From: Brasenia schreberi
Taxonomy: Eukaryota; Streptophyta; Magnoliopsida; Nymphaeales; Cabombaceae
Length of the DNA: 64,000 bases
Assembly: GCA_036023115.1 (NCBI GenBank)
Contig: JAYKKT010000090.1
Location: 31,537,001 to 31,601,000, forward strand
Direction: 5' to 3'
In this document: in pieces, positions 11,974 to 23,600 of the stretch
Numbering within the stretch: the first letter of the stretch is position 1
How the letters are laid out: each line of letters begins with the position of its first letter
Made by a program: the position numbers and the translations under genes
Notes under the pieces: generated by a model
What the model saw: the letters and a program-made list of their open reading frames with translations, nothing else
What the model was told of the DNA's origin: nothing
Database searches by the model: none

Positions 11974-13205
11974 TTAGAGAGACAAATTCACAACCTGCAT
12001 AGGAATTTTAAATTTGAAATCCTAAACATTGAGTATTATCCATTTAGAATGCACAATAAAAGCTGATTTATCAGTGCAAAGAGAAAGTCTATCCTCGATG
12101 ATTTACATTGAAGTAACAAAAACTGAATAATGGCCTAACTGACAGGCACGCCCCGATAATTCAACAAGTGTAACGATATTAGCACAAAAGCTACGTAAAG
12201 AGTAACGCTCATGATCTATAACGATACGGTCACACACAAGTATACGAGCAGTGACCTGTGAACAGAATAATGAATAAATTTATCTATGCTCAAAGAAAAA
12301 GGAAACAAATAATACATTTATGATCCATTGACCATATTTTCGCCACTTAACCAAAATACTTCTTAGAGACCATTGTTCCATAATTTGTTGTTTATTCAAT
12401 TAGCTCAAAAGTTTAGGTGACTTGAAATGGTTCAGAACCAAACAGAAACGAATAACCAATTCTGTTTCAAACAAACAAAAACGACAGCAATCCAACAGTA
12501 ATAGCGGATGTAACAGCATCCAGAAAGCGTATAGTCTATTCAGCAATCATCAACCTCGTAAATGAACCAAGAAAACCAAAAGAAATCCTTAGCTCAACCA
12601 TCCAACCGTTGAAACCAACTTTTGGAAAATTAAGAAATAAAACAGAGAAAAATCAGTGGAATAGCACTCGGTCCTTGATGAGTCAAAATACCCGATTCAC
12701 TGGAAATTAAACCCAATTACGAGCTTCTGATTCTAACGCCCACAAATAACATCAATCTTGACAAGTGACCAAAACCAACAACAAATCCTATCCAAATATA
12801 CTGAATGAATGATATGAAAAGAAGAGTTCACCAAAAAAATAACATCTTAAAGAAGATTGGTGAAATAAGTAATTGAATGAGAGGAAAACGCCTACCTCTT
12901 TCCTCTGATAAGTGGTTAAAAGAAGAGCAGATCGCAACTAATTGCACCTCTTATCAAGGGGATAAAACTCGATAGAAAAAAGGAATGAGGTGGGAGATGG
13001 ACTCTAGAATACCATCAACCGGTTCGTCAATTTTACAACTGAAAGAAGAAGAATGGGTCGATGGTGAGCGTCCAAATTCAACCAGAAGAACACCGTTGAA
13101 TAAAGAAAGCATTTGAGGGCCGTCGTTTGCTTAGGTGAATATGATTGCAATGAACAGATTGTTATCGGAATAGAATTTGTGTGTTTGTGTGTGAGAGAGA
13201 GAGGC
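11974..13205 (-). promoter_or_regulatory. Probable split 5' UTR of the peptidase gene
   Basis: Upstream of the ATG at 11973 (minus strand) a 21-base leader ends at a good acceptor (TGCAG before 11994). A matching donor (GTAGGC, 12895-12890) lies after a stretch from about 13200 that could be the first non-coding exon. The (CT)n tract at 13241-13263 lies just upstream and is a common feature of plant core promoters. The exon ends are inferred from splice signals only; no TATA box was assigned. Confidence 0.4.
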
Positions 13206-13240
13206 GACGTCGATGTTTCGTGTACATGACATCTTTTGAC

Positions 13241-13263
13241 TCTTTCTCTCTCTCTCTCTCTCT
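13241..13263. repeat. (CT)n microsatellite
   Basis: Pure CT tract just upstream of the inferred first exon of the minus-strand peptidase gene. Confidence 0.95.
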
Positions 13264-13609
13264 GTCAAGGACAGAGAGGAAGAGAGGGGCCCATTCATCG
13301 CCGTCTCTGCATGCATATCACTGCAGATAAAGTCACGGTGGGTGGGTGTCGTGCGGTGAGCGACACGTATCAGGATTGTACGTTGCAACTTCTCGCTTTG
13401 TACATTCACTGCACATTGATAATCGCAAAAGAACTACGTTCCTTTTACAAACAAAACTACAGAAAACGAAAGTTTAGTTTTCCACAGGCTTGGATAAGAT
13501 GGGGTGCGAATTGCAATGGTGCATCTAAGGCTTTGACCTAAGGGAATTACTTTATTTAGTTAAATTCCCCTAACAACTGCTTTCATGTCAAATTTGCTTA
13601 AACAGCACT

Positions 13610-13740
13610 CAGAATGTTGGCTGAACACTCGACTGCCGCTGTTGTTGGTGGTAGAGAGTTCGACTCTTAAAGGATGCTGCGTGGACTTATGTGTTAGGCT
13701 TGAGTCCCATCTTGTAAACCAAACAAATTGCTTAAACATG
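13610..13740 (+). mobile_element. Possible tRNA-like SINE fragment
   Basis: A B-box-like word gagttcgactc (13656-13666) lies in a local tRNA-like context and is followed by 'ggcttgagtcccatcttgtaa'. No clear A box is kept. It resembles the other SINE-like units of the window only in its B box, so this is tentative. Confidence 0.35.
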
Positions 13741-13950
13741 AGCACGATCTTAATATTAGAGAGAAAAAAACTGAGAGTTGTTGCTAAATATTAGGGGACA
13801 GATCGGGTTGTTTGTGAGCATTGACATGAGATTTAACGTATATACTTGAATGCATTAAATGCATCACGAGATAAGTGTCATCATCACCATCGTTCAATTG
13901 ATTATATATGAATGATAAGTGATAATAATCAAATAATATGTCATAAAAAA

Positions 13951-13952
13951 GA

Positions 13953-13993
<41 letters not shown>
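13951..13993. repeat. (CT)n-(AT)n compound microsatellite
   Basis: A CT run passes directly into an AT run. The same CT-to-AT junction recurs near 49640 and 49940. Confidence 0.95.
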
Positions 13994-13999
13994 AAGTAT

Positions 14000-14600
14000 A
14001 GGTTGAGACAAGTATCAAACCGAATAAGGGAGATGACATCACCCGTAACCAAACCTGATTGGATCAGGTATTCCTGACCCGGTTCTGGTCGGGCATGATT
14101 GGGTCAATATTGTGTTAAAGCCTCTTGATGAGACCTTATCATACTGACTGACCCCAATAGTCCAGGTTGGGGGTTTTCACAACACACATAGGTAGACTCC
14201 TCACCAAACGTAAACATGAGTAGGATTTCATTTTCCAATGAAAGAAATGGATGGAAAGAAGGTTTTTATTAGATACTTTTTTGTCAATTTTTTCCTTATA
14301 ATAATAATTAATCATCCATTTTCATGGATGGTTATGATCGTTAAACACTATTTTATGTGGTTGATTGTCAGTTTATATATATAAGAGGAGAGAGAGAACT
14401 TGATACCTAAAAGAATCTCAAATAATTATTTAAATTCAATGTACTAAATATAGTTTTTATTTTTAAAATTAATTTTAAATGATGAAACTACATATAACGA
14501 GTTTAGAACCAGCTCATCGGTTTAAACCATAACCGAGCTGCTAGCGTAACCGGTGGTAACCGGAAGGCTGAACCCGTAAAAACCAAATGCCAAATGACTG
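14000..14600. other. Intergenic, inverted-word repeat region
   Basis: Short 'aaccggt / gaacccg / ggttct' words cluster at 14040-14115 and 14495-14585, as in the edges of small non-autonomous plant DNA elements. No target duplication was found and no gene is seen. Confidence 0.3.
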
Positions 14601-14639
14601 CTATTGTTTAAATATTTTTTTCTAATGACCATTAATAAA

Positions 14640-14752
14640 CAAGCCACTAGCTCAATGGTAGGATACTGTCACCATTGTAGGGTACTCCCACCATTGCAGC
14701 TGGTGGGGAGTTCAGATCTCAAAGGGCTCATGGCCCTTGTAAAAAAAAAATG
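14640..14752 (+). mobile_element. tRNA-derived SINE with poly(A)
   Basis: An A box (tagctcaatggtagg, 14648-14662) and a B box (gagttcagatctc, 14708-14720) are followed by a short unit and an A10 tract at 14743-14752. The A-to-B spacing is longer than in a tRNA because 'ggataCTgtcaccattgtag' is partly repeated as 'gggtactcccaccattgcag'. That and the lack of a foldable acceptor stem argue for a SINE rather than a tRNA gene. Confidence 0.6.
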
Positions 14753-15378
14753 CTGCAACTGGTTTCCAAACCAAAACTGTCCTGAAACCAACGATGTGGT
14801 GGTTTTGTATGCAAACTAGATGAAGACATGTCTAGATCAAATAATTGTGCATTAGTCATCGTTTGTTTCACACAATTTTACTAGTTCAATAATCCATTGC
14901 CACTTTTCAACACCTTTTATTTGCTTAAAGTTGACCACCACCAATTAAAACCTCCACTTTCACTACCAAAACACCTTAAAGCTTCAATTTTTTTGTGCAT
15001 GAGTGGATTTTGCAGCGGAGGACGATATTGTGCATTGGAATAGTAAAACTTGTTGGAGAGAACATTTGGTAGTTGAACCGGTCATAGACTACATATTTAT
15101 ATATATAGAGAGAGTGCATGGTATTATTGCTAGGAACATTAAATGATAGCTTGTATAAATAAATCTCAACCAATCAATTTGAAAGACGGGTGGTAGAGAT
15201 TTCAATTCAAAACAAAGGGTTGCCTTTTGAAAAAAGTACAATTATAAAAATTGAAGTATATTTTTTGTTTTCTAAATGTAGGTATCAATCATCTATCTTT
15301 CAAATCGGATGGATGAATTTTGTTTAGATATGTTAGCATGTAATGTTTTAACTTATACCAAGTTTACGTATAGATGTT

Positions 15379-15464
15379 CACATATATATATATGTATACA
15401 TATATATATATATGTATATATATATATGTATATGTATATATATATGTATATGTATATATATATG

Positions 15465-15499
<35 letters not shown>

Positions 15500-15592
15500 G
15501 TATATGTATATGTATATATATGTATATGTATATGTATATATATGTATATGTATATGTATATATGTATATATATATACACACACACACAAAGA
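15379..15592. repeat. Long (TATATG)/(TA)n microsatellite
   Basis: About 210 bp of mixed TATATATG and TATG units ending in (CA)n. It opens reading frames on both strands composed almost only of Tyr, Ile, Val, Met and His; these are artefacts of the repeat. Confidence 0.97.
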
Positions 15593-15599
15593 GAATTTA

Positions 15600-17600
15600 G
15601 TATTATTGATCGTTTAATCAATGTAATCAATTTGAATTTAAATAGTAGAAATGACCATTGTACTTTTTATGCTTTATATTAAATGCTTTTAAAATCTGAA
15701 TCTCTATTATTGATCATGTTAATAGAATGTCTTTAAGTGAGTTTAAGTATGGATGAGTGTGAACATGAACTATGCTCTCAATATATGTATATATATAGTC
15801 CCACTAGTGCAAGATACAGAAATTATATACGTTTCTAACATGTCCAACTTATATCTATATGAGATCAACTTTTAAGTTTCTCAATAGTGTTTCTTAAACC
15901 AGCCCTAAAGATCATCTCCCCTTTGCTTCTTTGTGACCTTATCCACTTCTCTCCTCCGGTTCAACTCTCTGTTCCCTCGGGTACTATTTCTCTCCCCATC
16001 TCTTTAGTGTTTCTTCATGGCTCCCTCACTCTCACGCTCACTCTCAACCACTCCCTCTCTTACCCGTCTCTCTGTTCCCAGACTTCTCCTCGTCCTGCTG
16101 TGAGCTTTTCATGTACACAATTGAGTTTATATCAACTCTAGAACTTCATGTTAGCTTCTCTCAAGTGTGCTTTATTAGTGTTAAACGCATGCTGAACTGA
16201 ATTTATTTAGCTTGAATCAAGCTCAACCCTCGATTAGACAATTGGGTCACTTTAAATTCGCTTAGCTTGGATCAAAATGAATATTTAAGTTCCTGAGCAA
16301 TTTTCATCGTGAAGTGCTATTTCTTTCTCAATTCTTGAACTAAACCATTCATTTGTTGTGGTGGATGATTGAGATTTTCAAAGAAACGATAAGTATATAA
16401 CATGACAACCACATTAAACTTTTAAATATATATATGGTTAAGTACACCTACCTTCCTGTGGTGCTCGTGTTGCTCTTATGCAATCTAGCGAGCCCGTGTA
16501 TGACAGGCTAAATAGAAGTTGAGCTGACCCAAAAGAAGGAAATCAGCATGGCATGTTCCTCAGTTGTGAAGAGAAAATTAAAGTCCTTCGCATTTATTAT
16601 AATACTCTGAGTTTCAAAATCCCACGCCTCACTTAATTTATAGCCATGTTCAAAATGATCATCCCACCATTACTGATCACATGACCGTATGCAATTTTTG
16701 TAGAGAAATAACATATCAGGTGCACTCAAACACCCGAAAGGGAGGAGGAGAGAGATGAAGCATTGCAATGTAGAAAAATAGCTACATGTTAACATAATTT
16801 CACGATACATAAATATCACGATAAAAGTAGCAAATACACGAGAGTCGGAGGAATGTATGCATTTTGTACATAGATTACCATAAAGAAAATGAAGTGATTA
16901 GATCTCATAATGTGAATTTATGCATAATTTTTATACTAAATGTTGCTTTTTTGTAGGTACGAGTGTAATTATTTATATTTTTTAAAATATAATTAATTAA
17001 ACGCCACTCATTAAAGTAAAAGATGAAGGATTTACACTTAGGTGAGGTGGGGTGGTCGCCGCACCTAGGATACCAATAAAAGTTCATCCTACCGTATGAA
17101 ATTTTTTAGATTTGCCACTGTGCATGTGTCAAAGGTTACAAGATCCAATTTCATCCAAAACAAGCATTAATATATTTGGTTCCACAAAACTAAATCCGTT
17201 AAGAAAGCTATGGGGTTGGTAATAGAAGAATCACACTCAAATCCAATACCAAACCCAAGTTCAACTTAAGTTCCATATAAGCTCTCGCCAATTCAGGATA
17301 AAGAAGTGTTACTTTTGGGATATGATCCCGACCTGCTTTACATTTCTTTTTAATACGATTTGGATATGGTCATTCTCACTGTACACCCGACCCGATGAGA
17401 TCCAGAAGCAGGTCTGGTATTAGCCCAAAGTAGAATTCGGAGCGGTAATGGGTTGCGGAGCGGGTCCAACCCGTTGACACCTCAGCCAGTGGCAGGCCAA
17501 GTGAAGGACGGAGACGAACAAGGGCGTATCGAGGAATTCATCTAAGGATGTATCCTTTACCGCGGATTTGGCGCGTCCCGCCGTCGCCATGCATGACAAC
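15600..17600. other. Intergenic region upstream of G6PD4
   Basis: No gene recognised. A CT-rich tract at about 15930-16110 opens a Ser/Leu/Pro-rich frame without family features. The last 250 bases before the G6PD4 start (17360-17620) are clearly more GC-rich than the surroundings, as expected for the promoter and leader of a plant housekeeping gene. No TATA box was assigned. Confidence 0.45.
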
Positions 17601-17620
17601 AGCGCCCACTGTCGGAGTCC

Positions 17621-20600
17621 ATGGCGGCGTCACTCTGTAGTCTCTGCAAACCCTCGCCGGAATCGCCGATTGCGACCACCTCTTCCTGCCGGAAGCTTCA
17701 GATCCTGGCGTCTAGCACCACCTTTCCGGTAATCTCGCTCCCTGGATAGTCCTAGTCGTTTTAGATGAGCGCTTGCTTCCAGTTCTTCCTTTTCGGAGTT
17801 TCTCTCTCTCTTTCTCTCACGCGCGCACACACACATTCACTTTGTCTCTGTGTATGGGCGTGTGGATCATATAACGTAGAATGGTTGACTGTAGGTTTTT
17901 TTCACTCGATTTTGAGTAAGAAGCTTTTGACTGAATTTATGGTAAGGGCTGGATTTTCATCATTTTTCTTTACGTATACTCTGGTTTGATATTTTATGGG
18001 TTTGGTCACTTTCTGAGTTTTCCTTAAAACTTTTGTTCCCACTTTGATAGAGTTTCCTCCTAATTCAAGTATGGAAGCAGTGAATGGCTGTGCAATCATT
18101 TTCAATACTGTCAAAGCAAACATTAGCGGATGGTTCGTGAGGTGATATATAGATTAGTGTGTACAATAGAACGGAAATCTAGATGCCTTACGAGTATATA
18201 CTCGTTTATTCAACTAGATTCGGGTGCAGGAATATGATTCAGAAATGCGGGAGTTGCTACAGTCATTGAGTTTGTAAATAAGTGCGTCTTTTTGCTGGTT
18301 GTTGTAGTTATGATTATGCTATGATATGTGTGTGCATGCGTTGATGCTGGTCTCCTTGTAGTTGACTACAAGCGCTAGCAAGCACCAGATTTGCTCGACA
18401 ATAATGCAGCAATCCACGAATACTTTTTATTTCCAACGGTGGTTGACATTGTCCATGAAGCAACGTTATGCAATCAGCTGCAACCAAACACATCAGATGA
18501 ACCCAAGGAAATTTGCTCGATCAGTTGCTACTTAGCACAAGATCATCAAATTTTATGGACTCGAGATCTAGAATCCTCTACTTGGAGTTTTGTGCGCTGT
18601 GCTAATTTTTTGTAAGAGAGCTTTTACAACGTTTTAATTTGTCACTAGAATGTGTGACAGGAGATGAAGTTCCCTTAGGACCTATTTGTAATAATATATT
18701 ATGGAGACAAAGAGGAAATTTGAATTTTTAAAACTTAGAGAATTTCGGATATTAACATAGAGAAAAGGACTCGCACTTAGAAAGCAACAAAAAAGCTGAA
18801 AAATCTAGTCCATGCATGAAACTTTATCCAGTTGCTTCTGAAGAATGAAAACAATGAAAATAAATATCTGGATTTTCATAAGACTTATGCTTGGTTTTTC
18901 TTGAATCAGCTATGTATGTAACGAACATGGTTCATATTGTTTATGGTCATGGACATGATGAGCATGATATGTATGGTAGGATACTGTAAACACCATTTCT
19001 TTAGAAAATAAATCCCAAAAAGTGCCAAAAGATCTCCAGAAATAGGAATACCAATTACTTGAATAATTAACAATAAATTGCAGAACACGATAACTTGATA
19101 ACATATTAATACTAGAATATCAGAACTGTATAAGTTACAACTTAGTAGTTAGAAACTTATAATACTGTTTGATCATCAATAATGTTCACCATAATAACGA
19201 AGACCATCGTGAACCAGTTAAAGCTGATCTTGCCATCACTAGTGAGGGAGAACCAAATCGCTTTTTGTTCCAAGAAGGCCAGACAAAGCCTTAGTGGCAT
19301 ATGAGATCTTCCACTATATGCGCAAAAGAAGGAACAGGAAGATAAGCTATATGGCTCTCAAACTAGACATGGCTAAGGCATATAACCGGGTCGAGTGGCC
19401 CTTTCTGGAAGCGGTGCTTAGATAGGGTAATGGCTAACATCACAGCTAATAGGTTATTCACAGAATTTATGTGACACTTTCAACCTAGTCCCATGTGGTT
19501 TGCATTATTGCCAAACTAGACAATGGTTATCAACTTTTCAAACTTGTCTTAAAAAAGTAACTCCTATTAGGCTTCTTATCTTGAAGGCCTGAACAAGAAA
19601 AATGATGTTTCTTTACCTCAAAAGTGCCCTTCAATTCCATGAATCAAGTTAAACCATGATCCTGTTCAATGAACTACCAAAGTATATAACCCCATCACTT
19701 GAAATCACTCAAAGTAGGTCCCAGTCCAACAAACAGATGGTCAAGTTTCTCTCCATGATCGACTGGATTTGTGGAGGACCTAGGCTAGGTTTGGCTTTTT
19801 CAAATTTCAACGTGATCAGAAAAAAATCAGAAAATAACAACATTTCGTATTTGTTGAAACAGGCTCATTGGATTCAGGGTGTATCATACAGTATCTGTAC
19901 TGAATGGTCCCTGTTACGCTACATATCATTACATATTGTATGACAATGTTATGTAAGGGTCATGAAAATATGACAAAGAGTAAGGGGACTTCTTGGAGGC
20001 ATATAAATCCTTCCATTCATCCTTTATGGCCTTCATCCTTTGGAAGCATGGTCACCAACGGAAATGTCAAGTGCTAAAGCTGTATGATTTACTGCAAATG
20101 GCTAAAAAATAGTGGTGTTGTGGCTGATAGTGATACACTGATTCTATTGAGATTCTCTGGTTTTTCCTGCAACTGCTATTGGAAGGTAGTTCTGTTGTTT
20201 GAACCTTACTACCTTACTGCAGATAAGCATAAAAATGCCTGCATACGTTGTTCTACAAGACTTCAGAAAAGTGGAAAGATTTTCAAGACCATTCTCCAAA
20301 TAGTAGTCTTTGTTTGCTCTCAGTTTTCGACATGAGCAGGATGGCAATACTTGCAGTCAACATATCCAGCATGGTGTTTGCTATACTTTGCTTGCTTATG
20401 GGCTAATTGAACATGGTTGATTTAATTTTGTACTCTGAAGTTACTAAGCTGTTTTTCCATCTAATATATCAATTCGGTGTTACTTGATTGTGAAAATCTC
20501 TTTAGACATGGTTATGTTTCTGCATCCATCCCGTTTCATTATGCCTTGTATTTTCACTTCACTTTCTTGCTATGCAAATACAATCTGAACTTTCCCTCTT

Positions 20601-23600
20601 AAATTATATGCAGGCTAAGCTAAAATGTTCCGTTGGACCCTTGCGGAGGTTTTATTGTAGTTGGTTGAGATTCAGCAGTCATTCCTGTCACCTGAAGTGT
20701 TTGACATGTCAGACGCTTCAGGTTCACCGGCCATTTAGAGAGAATTTATTTCAGTGTAGGTCTTCCGCTTTAAATGTGCAGCGGAATGCTGATGTGTCTG
20801 GGAATGAAGAAACACTGCCATCATTTAACTACAGTGTTCCTGATGAAACATCATCTGCGGAATCACCAAAAAAAGGTTGGTAGATTTGTTTTTGACATAC
20901 AGCATTAGCGTATACTAATCAGTAAGTATTTGATGCTTCTACAATATCATAGTTTATGTAAGTTTGCCTTTTCCCATCCCCACCCGTTTTCCTTTGATGC
21001 TTGTTTCTAAACTGGTGATACTTCTCAGTGACATATTTTTACATGATTATTGGGTTGCATGAAGTTCTACAACTTTTGCAGTTTTTTTTGAACCATGTCT
21101 TTTACGCTTGACCAGATTAACTTGTGGAAATCTATACAGTTTTTGGTGGTACTAGATGGCTGTGTCATATCATTGTAGGTGGGGAAGCATAAACTGACTT
21201 AGGCTTGTTGCTAGGGATGTTGATGGGATAGGGCGGGGCCGAGGATTAAAGTTTTCACCCCAATCCTGTTTCACAACCTTGTCCCCATCCCGCGACGGAG
21301 ACCAAAACTGCCCCCTTCCCCATTCCCGTGTTCCCACGGGTCCCCGAGGAGATCCGTCAGGAAAAAAGAGATAGCTCAAACATAGGTTGGAACACACTTT
21401 TATATATGAAATGAAACCTAATTTACGTAAAATACATCTAAATTTGAACATTTTATTACATATGAAATGTGGTGGCGGTGAGTTCATGAATTTAAAAAAA
21501 GTAATACTTTATTTATTTATTTTTTCTTATAATTTGTTTTATTTTTAGATGGGTCTAACCTTCTATAATCAATTAGAGGAAGGGTCGGGATCGGGTTCGC
21601 GGGGCGGGGACATGCTCTCCCCATCCTCGCCCCAATCCCCGTCGGGGAATTCCTTGCTCTCCCATCCCATTCCCATCCCCATCTCCATTTCTGCTCCTCA
21701 AATCCACCCCGTTTGGGGCAGGTCCCCACGGGAGCAGGGATCCCCTCCACATGAACATCCCTACTTGTTGCATGTGAAATTCATGGTTGTTCACGGTTGT
21801 CCTCCAAAAATTTGCCTATGGTGTGGGTTTCACCCTTTTGTAGTTGGTCTCAAGCGCAAATAAAGGAGAGTTATGTTTGGTGACTGATGACAAATTAAAC
21901 TAAGTTAGATCTTTTACTACAGAGTATCCTTTGGGTGTGCCCTTTTTGTGATGATCTGTGGGCAGAGAAAAAGCAGAAGGAGAACGTGGTTTTGGTTGAA
22001 ACATACAGGAACCCCTAGAGCAATTATGTTTTAAAATGTTTCCTAACCAGAAAATGAGGTCTTGGGTTTCTAAAATTATGCTAAACTTATGTTTCCTTAT
22101 GCTTTACTGTTTATGGGCTGTCATATGCGGGACCCATATCGGCCTAATATGGTCACACCACCCCGCATGGTAAAATAGTAGACACTTTGTATTTTGTGAT
22201 ACAATAAATGTACCATATCGGCATAGATTGTAAGATACAAGCAACACATATATCACTTATATGCATAGTTTCATGAAACAAGTGGATCACCTTTTGTGCA
22301 AAATGTGAAAGTTAGAAACTTAGAAATGGTTCCTTACTAATGATTGTTATTACATATGGAGATAAGCCTACAGATCAAGTTATGCATATTTTGGAAGTGT
22401 TTCGAACTCTTGCTTGGTTTCGTCTCATTATGGTTCATGGTCTCCCGCTGATGTCAACTTGTCGTCATTTCCAACTAATTTTCTAGTTTTCAATTGTCAA
22501 TTGAACTTTCAAGCTACCATGCTGTCACCTGTAATTTGATCTTGAGTCAGGTTGGGGTTGGACAGGAGACCCCTTTGAGGTCCCATCTGTGTTCACTGAA
22601 GTCATTCGAAAGTTAACTCGCCAGTTTGTCTACTATGCTCTTAGCAAATGGAATGACTATACAAGCATAACGCTTGCACCTGTAGGTATTAAATTTTGCT
22701 TTCTGCACCTAATGGAAAATAAAACCATGTCATTGCCAAATGCCTTGAGAATCTTGATAACTCGCCTGACTTATTTACTTATTGGCAGGAAAAACTAAGA
22801 ATGACCTTTCTTCTGGTTCTAGAAGTAGTGGTACCATGGAAGTCAAAAGTTCGACACAGCAAGAGTCAGTAAATGGTCGAAGTGGTAGTTCACCTTCCCT
22901 TTGCATTGCAGTTATTGGGGCAACTGGTGAACTAGCTAAAAACAAGGTTTTTCCAGCACTGTTTGCTTTATATTACAGCGGATATCTTCCAAAGGTACAG
23001 CTACAACTTATGCCTGTAGATCAAATGATTTTAACAGAATTGATGGATTGGTGTAGTTTAGTTTTGCTTGAAGCTCTAGTCATGTCACGACACATGTGGA
23101 AGTTGTTAAAGGTTTTTGTACTTCTGATGTGGTTTTGTTTTTACCTTTCTAGATTGTTGAACTTGTCACATATACAACTTCTTGATACCATTACACTTTC
23201 AAGTTTGTAATATTTACATGTTTAGGGACAAAATTGTAACTTACAACATAGCATTGCAGGCACTGATTATGCTTATGCATGTTGGTAGTGGCATCACATG
23301 TTAGCGTTGACACTTTTTAGTATCCTTTTCTTTTAAATTTTTTTAAACCTGCATGTGATAAGTCAATTGATTTATCTTAAGTACTTAATATTTGATCGAA
23401 GAGATGTTCCTTGTAGTTAGAAAATTCAGCATTGATGTATCCAACATTGAGATGCTTTGTAAAGAACAGGCCCAGAGGAAGAGTATGCATCTCTGTTATA
23501 CTTGGCTACATGCATATGCACCTGATTGTTTTGCAGTAAATAAAAAGCAACAAGGTTCCCTTGAACATGCACTCAAATAGCTACTACTTCTGGAAAGGAC

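Noticed and set aside
14640..14752. Possible tRNA gene on the plus strand
   Set aside because: The spacing between boxes is too long because of an internal duplication, and a poly(A) tail follows; a SINE explains it better.
15309..15682. Several overlapping open frames on both strands, rich in Tyr, Ile and Val
   Set aside because: They are translations of the (TATATG)/(TA)n microsatellite and have no protein character.
15930..16110. CT-rich Ser/Leu/Pro frame as a signal peptide gene
   Set aside because: Composition follows the CT-rich tract; no downstream exon or motif supports a gene.
20572..20613. Upstream ATG at 20572 as the start of G6PD4
   Set aside because: The ATG lies in the intron before a good acceptor (GCAG at 20610-20613). 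The exon at 17621-17728 joins in phase and gives a better transit peptide. A second transcript starting at 20572 remains possible.
21517..21863. Gly/Pro/Ser-rich frames on both strands
   Set aside because: They read the GC-rich arms of the 552-bp hAT element.
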